Source: Fluoribacter gormanii (lineage in GTDB: Bacteria > Pseudomonadota > Gammaproteobacteria > Legionellales > Legionellaceae). From it: a stretch of 64,000 bases of DNA. The position numbers were made by a program, and so were the translations under genes. The notes below the pieces were generated by a model. The model searched no databases. It saw nothing but the letters and a program-made list of their open reading frames with translations, and was not told the DNA's origin. Location: the NCBI RefSeq assembly GCF_900156395.1, contig NZ_FTNL01000006.1, positions 96,016-160,015 of the forward strand, read 5' to 3'. Position 1 is the first letter of the stretch; each line of letters opens with the position of its first letter. Below, piece by piece: positions 57,510-64,000 of this stretch.

Positions 57510-59108
57510 ATGCAATATAAAAAAATCATATTGGCCCTAGTCTGTTTGTCATCGCCACTCTATGCGGAACATGATCAGCAGTTGCAACGTCAAATAGCTC
57601 GTTTACAAAAGCAAGCACAACAATTACAAACTCAATTAGATTCACTACAAAAAGAACTGGTTGCTAAGAAAGTAACTCATTCGAGCAAGTCAACTAAAAA
57701 AGTAGTCAAAAAGCCAGTGCCTGCCGTTCATAAAACGCATGAACAGAAACATGAACAGCAAAAAAACGAAAAAATGATAAAATATCATTCGTCAACTCTA
57801 TCCGTACATACGCCCGAGGAGCATCCAGAATCAATTGGATTTTATCCAACGGCTTTAGTAGCAGAAAATCGAGTTGTTACCTATATTGCGGGAACGCCTG
57901 TAGTAACTTCTCCATATTTAGGAGACAGACCTGCTTTTGATGGATCAGACTATATTGTTAACATTTCAAGTATCAACCGTGACATCCGTTTGATGCAACA
58001 GCGTCGGAAATTATATAGAGCTTATCGGAATATGGGATACCCGATTCCAGAACGGCCAATCATTGCACTTAGTGGTAAAGCAGAGCCAGTTGGCATGATC
58101 AATAGTGACTATGTTGGCGGAACAAATGTTGATTTGACTTTAGGCTCTAGTGAGGTAGACGTTGCTGCTGCACTAAATCAAAATGTCGAGGCATATATCG
58201 CACTGGCCTATGATGAAAGTCCACCTGATGTTGGGCCAAGAATTAACAATTCTGCATTTAACCTCAATATGGGCTTTGTGAATATCGGTAATCTGGATAA
58301 AACTCCATTTTACTTTACTGCAGGACAGTTGTATGTACCATTTGGACGTTATTCAAGCTCTATGATCAGTGCTCCGCTGACTCTAAATTTAGCTCGAACT
58401 AAAACAAGACCTTTTATTCTGGGTTATAAATCACAAGAAGATACTGGGCCATTTGTAGCAACATATATATATAGAAGCGATACCACCTTAGGAAGAGCAG
58501 GCGTAGGCGGTGCGAACCTAGGATATGTATTTGCATTTAAAAAAGCTACTGGAGAAATAGGCGCAAGTTATATCAGCTCAATTGACGATGCTGCTGGAAT
58601 GCAAAATACTGGCGGTAACCCAGGAACTTTTGGTGGATTTGGCTCGCTACTTAACGGTAATGAACTAGTACGCAAGACAGAAGCTATGGATGTATACGGC
58701 AACATGGCTTATGACCGATTTAACTTTGCTGCTGAATGGGTTGGTACAATTGAATCATTTAGAGAACAGGATTTAAGTTTTAATGGACACGGTGCAAAAC
58801 CACAGGCATTACAAACCGAAATTGATATGACGTTTAGGGCATTTAATCGACCTGCGTCTATTGGTGTTGGTTATCAACGGACTAAGGATGCACTTGCTTT
58901 AAACCTGCCAGAACACCGTTTTATTGGCGTATTTAACATTTCAATCTGGAAAGATACTGTAGAAAGTATCGAATACCGACATGAAATTGATTACGGATCC
59001 AATGATTTTGCAAATGGTGCTTCAGCCCCAGGATTTGTAAACGCACCCACACTCGGTACCGGTGGTACTGCGGATACAGTTTCTGCGCAAATCGGGGTTT
59101 ATTTCTAA
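57510..59108 (+). CDS. LbtU-family siderophore porin
   Basis: 532-aa outer-membrane protein. A signal peptide (MQYKKIILALVCLSSPLYAE) is followed by a coiled coil of Gln/Leu heptads (about 22-55), a Lys/His-rich linker, and a long beta-barrel of 14-16 strands (from about 200). The layout matches LbtU, the TonB-independent legiobactin receptor, and its paralogues. The ATG at 57510 has AGGAG six bases upstream; the open frame starts 30 codons earlier. Which siderophore or solute it carries is unknown. Confidence 0.8.
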   Translation: MQYKKIILALVCLSSPLYAEHDQQLQRQIARLQKQAQQLQTQLDSLQKELVAKKVTHSSKSTKKVVKKPVPAVHKTHEQKHEQQKNEKMIKYHSSTLSVHTPEEHPESIGFYPTALVAENRVVTYIAGTPVVTSPYLGDRPAFDGSDYIVNISSINRDIRLMQQRRKLYRAYRNMGYPIPERPIIALSGKAEPVGMINSDYVGGTNVDLTLGSSEVDVAAALNQNVEAYIALAYDESPPDVGPRINNSAFNLNMGFVNIGNLDKTPFYFTAGQLYVPFGRYSSSMISAPLTLNLARTKTRPFILGYKSQEDTGPFVATYIYRSDTTLGRAGVGGANLGYVFAFKKATGEIGASYISSIDDAAGMQNTGGNPGTFGGFGSLLNGNELVRKTEAMDVYGNMAYDRFNFAAEWVGTIESFREQDLSFNGHGAKPQALQTEIDMTFRAFNRPASIGVGYQRTKDALALNLPEHRFIGVFNISIWKDTVESIEYRHEIDYGSNDFANGASAPGFVNAPTLGTGGTADTVSAQIGVYF

Positions 59109-59121
59109 AAAATTATTTTGT

Positions 59122-59154
59122 AACCTGAGTGAAAGCAAATCTTTCACTCAGGTT
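59122..59154. terminator. 14-bp perfect hairpin after the LbtU-like gene
   Basis: AACCTGAGTGAAAG and CTTTCACTCAGGTT pair perfectly around a 5-base loop, 14 bases after the stop codon. There is no T run on the plus strand, so it may be a processing or stability hairpin. Confidence 0.6.
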
Positions 59155-59313
59155 GTAGCGCATAATGACTCTTTGGATATGCTCCATCGATCATCCATCC
59201 CGCACATTAAATAATACCAATTATTGTCAGTTGATTTTCATCGTATCTGTGCGATAAATAATGCAAATTGTGCTATCTTTTAACATATAGCGTATTTGAT
59301 TAGGAAAGGGAGC

Positions 59314-60678
59314 ATGTGTAAATCGTACAGCATGCCAAGGTCCATAGTTACGCCAACCGATCGCATAATATTATTATTGCGATGCAGTATCCTGTTTATT
59401 TTGTTGCTCATTTACACTACATGTTCCTATGCGAGTAAAGTTATTGAACTTAAAATAAAAGGAGCAATTGGACCTGCTACAGCAGATTATATCATTCGTA
59501 GTATTGATAATGCACAACAGGCAGATTTAATCTTAATCACTATTGATACTCCTGGAGGCCTTGATGAAGCAACCCGAACAATAGTTCAAGGATTTTTAAC
59601 TTCCAATATTCCCATAGTGACCTATGTAAGTCCAAATGGTGCACGTGCGGCAAGCGCAGGAACATATTTGCTTTATGCCAGTACCTTAGCGGCTATGGCA
59701 CCAGGAACGCAACTAGGGGCTGCTAGTCCGGTTAATTTAGCTGCAACGGGTTTTGGCGATATGACCAACTCAGAGAAGCAGACTACTATGGAGAAGAAAA
59801 TTACTAATGATGCCGTAGCCACTATACGGTCATTGGCTCAATTGAGGGGACGCAATCCAGATTTTGCACAAAATGCGGTCTTGAATGCTGAAACGCTAAC
59901 CGCTACAGAGGCTTTAAAGGAGGGCGTTATTAACTATATTGCAAATGATGAGAAGGATTTATTGGCCCAGCTAAATGGCGTATCTGTAATGCAAAACAAT
60001 CAAAAAATAATTCTCCATACCAATAATCCACAGATTGAACTCATTAAACCTGATTGGCGTACACGGTTTTTATCGATAATTACAGATCCTACAGTAGCTT
60101 ATCTTCTTCTTTTACTGGGTATATACGGTATTTTCTTTGAATTGGTTAACCCGGGGCATTTATTTCCCGGAGTAATTGGTGCCATATCTATGTTTATCGC
60201 ACTCTATGCACTGCAATTATTACCGATTAACTATGCGGGTTTCTTTCTTATTATACTAGGAATAGCATTTATTATCGGCGAAGCATTTGTGCCTGCTTAC
60301 GGTTCTCTGGGAGTCGGAGGCACTATTGCATTTATTATTGGTTCTATTATGTTAATTGATGCCGATAATCAAATGTACCATATAGCTTGGTCAGCAATAG
60401 GAGCAATGGCTTTAGTAAATGTCCTCTTCTTTGTGATCCTTCTCGGGATGGTGGTAAAAGCAAGGCGACAAAGCGTAAAACATGGTTTAAGTGTTTTGAT
60501 AGGCGCCCAAGGTCATGCACTTGGCAATATTAATCTTGAAGGACAAGCGATGATTCGCGGTGAAATTTGGAGCGTGCACTCCAAACAGCCGATAGCAGCA
60601 AACACGCCAATAAAAGTAATCGGAACTTCAGGGCTTAAATTGGAAATTGAAGAAGATTTGGGTAATCAAGGAGGTTAA
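59314..60678 (+). CDS. NfeD-type membrane serine protease (ClpP-class)
   Basis: 454-aa membrane protein. The N-terminal ClpP-like protease domain has the nucleophile region [14 protein letters not shown] and the lysine farther downstream. Several membrane helices follow (about 260-400) and then a soluble OB-fold NfeD domain ([18 protein letters not shown]). The ATG at 59314 has AGGA eight bases upstream. It forms an operon with a slipin two bases downstream, the standard NfeD-stomatin pairing. Confidence 0.9.
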   Translation: MCKSYSMPRSIVTPTDRIILLLRCSILFILLLIYTTCSYASKVIELKIKGAIGPATADYIIRSIDNAQQADLILITIDTPGGLDEATRTIVQGFLTSNIPIVTYVSPNGARAASAGTYLLYASTLAAMAPGTQLGAASPVNLAATGFGDMTNSEKQTTMEKKITNDAVATIRSLAQLRGRNPDFAQNAVLNAETLTATEALKEGVINYIANDEKDLLAQLNGVSVMQNNQKIILHTNNPQIELIKPDWRTRFLSIITDPTVAYLLLLLGIYGIFFELVNPGHLFPGVIGAISMFIALYALQLLPINYAGFFLIILGIAFIIGEAFVPAYGSLGVGGTIAFIIGSIMLIDADNQMYHIAWSAIGAMALVNVLFFVILLGMVVKARRQSVKHGLSVLIGAQGHALGNINLEGQAMIRGEIWSVHSKQPIAANTPIKVIGTSGLKLEIEEDLGNQGG

Positions 60679-60679
60679 A

Positions 60680-61435
60680 ATGGGACCATTTTTAACGGTG
60701 ATCGTCGTAGCAGTTTTAATACTTTTGATATCAGCAGTTAAGGTATTTAGAGAATATGAGCGGGGTGTGGTGTTCATGTTAGGACGCTTCTGGAAAGTTA
60801 AAGGGCCAGGTTTAGTGCTTATTATTCCAGTGATTCAACAAGTAGTACGAGTCGATTTACGTACTATAGTTATGGATGTACCAAGCCAAGATGTGATCTC
60901 TAAAGATAACGTTTCAGTACGAGTCAATGCAGTCTTATATTTTCGTGTGGTGGTTCCAGAAAATGCTATTATCCAAGTAGAAAATTACTATGAAGCAACC
61001 AGCCAATTGGCGCAAACAACGCTTCGTTCGGTCTTAGGACAACATGAACTGGATGAAATGCTCTCTGAGCGCGAGCGCTTAAATAGCGATGTACAGAAAA
61101 TACTGGATTCACAGACAGATAACTGGGGCATTAAAGTGTCTAATGTCGAAATAAAGCGTGTTGATTTGGATGAAAGTATGATTCGTGCAATTGCCAGACA
61201 GGCTGAAGCTGAGCGTGAACGACGAGCTAAAGTGATTCATGCCGAAGGAGAATTACAAGCGTCGGATAAATTATTGCAAGCATCCCAAGTTTTGGCCCAA
61301 CAACCGCAGGCTATGCAATTACGCTATTTGCAAACATTGGCCGCTATAGCTGGCAATAATAACTCTACCATTGTCTTCCCAATGCCAATAGAATTAGGCG
61401 ATATCTTGTCGAATATGGCGACAAAAAAATCATAG
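60680..61435 (+). CDS. Slipin (SPFH/stomatin family)
   Basis: 251-aa SPFH protein. It has one N-terminal membrane helix ([16 protein letters not shown]), then the SPFH domain with [40 protein letters not shown] and [27 protein letters not shown], written here in separate parts, and a C-terminal coiled tail. AGGAGG precedes the ATG at 60680. In archaea the NfeD partner cleaves the slipin C-terminus, and the pair probably forms a membrane microdomain quality-control unit. Confidence 0.9.
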   Translation: MGPFLTVIVVAVLILLISAVKVFREYERGVVFMLGRFWKVKGPGLVLIIPVIQQVVRVDLRTIVMDVPSQDVISKDNVSVRVNAVLYFRVVVPENAIIQVENYYEATSQLAQTTLRSVLGQHELDEMLSERERLNSDVQKILDSQTDNWGIKVSNVEIKRVDLDESMIRAIARQAEAERERRAKVIHAEGELQASDKLLQASQVLAQQPQAMQLRYLQTLAAIAGNNNSTIVFPMPIELGDILSNMATKKS

Positions 61436-61453
61436 TTTCAATTAGAACTATAT

Positions 61454-61482
61454 CCTGGGTTAAGGTAAAGCCATAACCCGGG
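61454..61482. repeat. Inverted repeat after the slipin gene
   Basis: CCTGGGTTA and TAACCCGGG flank an 11-base loop (one mismatch), 18 bases after the stop codon. It belongs to the same loose class of gene-end CCTGGGT/ACCCGGG hairpins. The rest of the gap up to 61695 holds nothing definable. Confidence 0.45.
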
Positions 61483-61695
61483 TTTGCAGACCCTGAAATA
61501 AATCGTTCCCAAAATAAGTATGTCCATTTGTTTGGCTTAGAAGACTCTACGCAGTTTTAATAGAAAGGAAGTTTTACCAAGGATACTTATAGTTGGTAGC
61601 AAACTATATAAGAAACCAGTTCGATTAGTTTAAATAAATAGCCCTTTTTCGGAGAGCCTCTTAGAACCATTGAGTTAGCGATGAAGCGCTTTTCA

Positions 61696-62655
61696 TTATT
61701 TGATAAATTTTCGAAAGAACCTAAGTTTATGGCTAGCAATAGCTCCTATACTTATTAAAGGTAACAAAAAGATATAGGATATATTCTCAACAGCCTTTAG
61801 TAAGAATTTTTTCCATCCATTCGACATCGCATAGATAAAACTAAATTTTTTAAATAACACCCACTCACTTATTTTAAGTGTTGTAGTATGCCATTTATAA
61901 CCTAGAAAGAAATATCCTGTAAAATATCCATAAAATTGCCAAAGCTTACTAGTATAAAAGACATAGGTTGCTGAAGTGGAGGCATCTAAATATCGAGTAT
62001 AATGCCAACAGTTTCTAGGCATAAATATCATATCACCTGGATTAAGAATTACGTTATACGCGGAGGCCTCTTTTAGACGAGGATATTTTTTATGTAATTG
62101 AGCCATGGGCTGGCTAAAATCGATTAAGCTGTCTCCTATGTAAGGAACTTTATAGATAGAGTCATTTTCGTCTTCAGTAAATAATAAAACTTGTTTTTTT
62201 CCACTCATGCACAAGTGCAAATTACAACAGTGCTCTCTATCAAAGTGAATTTCAGTAGCTGCGCCACGGCCACCAAAAAAATAAGCTACTTTTAATGTTG
62301 GATTGTAAAATCGCGGATTAAAAGGTATGGTTTGCCATAGTGGTACATATTTTTCGATTATAGAAGAATTCTCTCTTGTGAAGAGTAAGCCAAAAATTCG
62401 GTATGGTTTATTCTTTTTTATTTCTTCAAAAGTTTCTTTTAAATCACCGCTTTTCTCACATACATAACGATAATTATCGAAAACAGAATAATTGATTAAG
62501 CCATGATATTTTTTTATAAAATAATCTAAAGTAAATGTATCTGGGAATCCCTTAATATGAATTAAAAGTGGTTCTGTCGCTTTAAAAAGAATATTTTGTA
62601 ACTCTTTTTCCTCACCATAATTATATGTAAGAGTTTTAATTTTTTTAAAACGCAT
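61696..62655 (-). CDS. JmjC/cupin-8-type Fe(II)/2-oxoglutarate oxygenase-like protein
   Basis: 319-aa protein. The central jelly-roll carries the iron triad His137-x-Asp139 in EIHFDREH and His218 in RNCWHYTRYL, with the likely 2-oxoglutarate lysine in SGKKQVLLF and the NPGDMIFMP turn before the last histidine. The C-terminal 80 residues are hydrophobic and aromatic, perhaps membrane-associated. It starts one base after the upstream methyltransferase gene, so the two are co-transcribed. The substrate (protein, RNA or lipid) is unknown. Confidence 0.82.
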   Translation of the reverse strand: MRFKKIKTLTYNYGEEKELQNILFKATEPLLIHIKGFPDTFTLDYFIKKYHGLINYSVFDNYRYVCEKSGDLKETFEEIKKNKPYRIFGLLFTRENSSIIEKYVPLWQTIPFNPRFYNPTLKVAYFFGGRGAATEIHFDREHCCNLHLCMSGKKQVLLFTEDENDSIYKVPYIGDSLIDFSQPMAQLHKKYPRLKEASAYNVILNPGDMIFMPRNCWHYTRYLDASTSATYVFYTSKLWQFYGYFTGYFFLGYKWHTTTLKISEWVLFKKFSFIYAMSNGWKKFLLKAVENISYIFLLPLISIGAIASHKLRFFRKFIK

Positions 62656-62656
62656 C

Positions 62657-63628
62657 TTACACCTTTTGAATTAAATAATAAAAAAATAATTTTTTTCCAC
62701 CCCAATACTGATTATGGCGAGCGGCTTTTGCAATAGGGCGTAATGCTTCTGTTTTTACCCAAATTTTCCACCACGGCAAAAAACTAATTCCCATTGCTTG
62801 AGCTAGAGAAGCTAATTCTTTATTAAGGATCTCGGGATCGGAACCAAACAGAGAAATTGCCATTTGGTAAAATTTCTTTTCAGCAACGATAATGCGCCGG
62901 TATATTGAAGCTTGTACTAGCCTGGTAATATTTTTTTTCTTAATAATCTTTAAGTCATTTCTAGAGGCAACAAACCGCTCTAATCTTTGTGCTTGTTGTT
63001 TTGCATCCGTATGAATATCGGCATAACAAAAATAACCTCCTGGAGCTAAGACCCGGCCTACCTCTGAAAAAAAGCACTCTAATCGGGGATAAAGATGTGA
63101 GCTTTCAACATTAGTGATAATATCAAAACTAGCATCATCTAGGGGCAAGGCTTCTGCATCTGCTTGTAAATAACTTACTAGTCCTTTGCTGCAAAAGTTA
63201 TTTTCTGCATTGCTGACTAGTTTATGAACTAAATCAATACCTAATGCATATTGTGTTCTTATCAAAGAAGAGTTCATTTTTAATCCAATACCATTACCAC
63301 ACCCAATTTCTAATAAACGTTTATTAAAATATTTTAGCTTGATTAACGGTCGGATGAGATAATAGAGAAGCAACTGTGAATAGATATCTTGATAAGGGCA
63401 TAAAGCAGAAAAATTGAAGTTTAAGTTTTCATATTCTCGAGCTATTTTTTTATTCCACAAGCCCCAATTTAAAAAAGATTTATCGTATATAGAATGTGCC
63501 CAGCTATTGTAACTTTCTAATACTTTTTTTTTGATTACTTGCGCCTCATAGGGGTCAGTGCAATTAGTATTCACCGCTACGCCTAATTGTTGTGCAGCTT
63601 GGCTATAGGTTTTTAATTCGTCCGACAT
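62657..63628 (-). CDS. Class I SAM-dependent methyltransferase
   Basis: 323-aa protein with SAM motif I LLEIGCGNGIGLK (about residues 105-117), acidic loop ALGIDLVHKL, LQADAEALPLDDASFDII (motif II-III), and VGRVLAPGGYFCYADIH. An N-terminal region of about 100 residues precedes the fold. The pattern is of small-molecule or lipid methyltransferases; the substrate is unknown. AGGAC precedes the ATG. It is the first gene of a two-gene unit with the JmjC-like protein. Confidence 0.88.
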   Translation of the reverse strand: MSDELKTYSQAAQQLGVAVNTNCTDPYEAQVIKKKVLESYNSWAHSIYDKSFLNWGLWNKKIAREYENLNFNFSALCPYQDIYSQLLLYYLIRPLIKLKYFNKRLLEIGCGNGIGLKMNSSLIRTQYALGIDLVHKLVSNAENNFCSKGLVSYLQADAEALPLDDASFDIITNVESSHLYPRLECFFSEVGRVLAPGGYFCYADIHTDAKQQAQRLERFVASRNDLKIIKKKNITRLVQASIYRRIIVAEKKFYQMAISLFGSDPEILNKELASLAQAMGISFLPWWKIWVKTEALRPIAKAARHNQYWGGKKLFFYYLIQKV

Positions 63629-64000
63629 TGTGCTGTCCTTTAAAATTGGTTCTTGTCGCTCAGCCTGCTTAAAAGACCGTCGATCAGCAGTTAAGGGGAT
63701 CGACTACAACGGTTAAAAGCAGCTATCAAACACATCCATTTGTCTTATATTATAACGTATATCTAATGCTTTTTTGTTTCTCTTTCTCCTCCAAAACCAG
63801 GTTCATCTGAATCGCCTAATAAAAAATTGAATTTTTATCAATAGCCTGATTAAGGTGTGGCGAAGTAATTGTGAATAAATATCTAGCACCTCAAATACAT
63901 AAGAAAAAGGTAACTCCCCACGTCATCCCGAACCCGAGCGCAGCGAGGGTGAGGGATCTCCTGCGGTGTATCTCGGATACAGTCATGTAAAAAAACATTT
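63629..64000. other. Upstream region of the methyltransferase unit
   Basis: No gene is seen in these 372 bases. On the minus strand a TATAAT at 63749-63754 is a possible -10 element for the methyltransferase gene, with no clear -35. The right part holds a GC-rich repeat near 63922. Confidence 0.4.
63922..63981. repeat. GC-rich intergenic repeat (GTCATCCCGA type) at window end
   Basis: The segment contains GTCATCCCGAACCCGAGCGC, then AGCGAGGGTGAGGGATCTC, the common bacterial intergenic repeat type starting GTCATCCCGA. Its full extent may lie beyond the window. Confidence 0.5.

Overview
The window is a chromosomal segment around a replication origin of a Legionella species (Gammaproteobacteria). 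The genus call rests on three tandem genes of the Legionella-specific major outer membrane protein family, an LbtU-type siderophore porin, a PagP/Rcp homologue, several proteins shaped like Dot/Icm effectors, AT-rich DNA, and the order rpmH-rnpA-yidD-yidC / dnaA-dnaN-recF-gyrB. The species cannot be named from sequence alone. I found no tRNA, rRNA, CRISPR array, transposase or phage gene.

Layout. 1-10.3 kb: origin region. The rpmH operon runs leftward and dnaA-dnaN-recF-gyrB rightward. Between them lie an AT-rich stretch, an unrecognised membrane-protein gene and DnaA boxes. Two perfect 16-bp parS sites sit in and just after recF. 10.5-17 kb: a secreted S53 serine peptidase, a uridine-kinase-like protein with an acidic tail, and a three-gene operon (aguB-speA-aguA) converting arginine to putrescine. 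17-27.3 kb: three candidate effectors interleaved with housekeeping genes: a protein with a C-terminal glutamate block beside hfq, a 1467-residue coiled-coil protein between hfq and hflX, and a protein with ADP-ribosyltransferase-like motifs after thymidine kinase. 27.5-33.4 kb: pirin, a pair of unknown genes, and two divergent exported peptidases (S28 and M4).

33.6-42.3 kb: mostly housekeeping: a TSUP permease, yjgA-rlmL, a small channel-like membrane protein, an Mpo1-like protein, pagP, an amino-acid permease, a phosphate permease and coq7. 42.3-46 kb: a membrane protein with a CE-clan cysteine-protease signature, next to a hybrid histidine kinase. 46.3-53.8 kb: two PLP aminotransferases and the block sodB / grxD-peroxiredoxin / rnt-pyrC / motY, whose order resembles that in Pseudomonas. 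54-59.1 kb: outer-membrane block of three MOMP paralogues and an LbtU-like porin. 59.3-61.4 kb: an NfeD-type membrane protease with a slipin. 61.7-63.6 kb: a methyltransferase and a JmjC/cupin-8 oxygenase-like protein in one transcription unit.

Annotated start codons were chosen from Shine-Dalgarno spacing where the longest frame looked over-extended. Short GC-rich inverted repeats recur just after gene ends. Functions for the effector-like proteins are inferences from motifs, composition and position.
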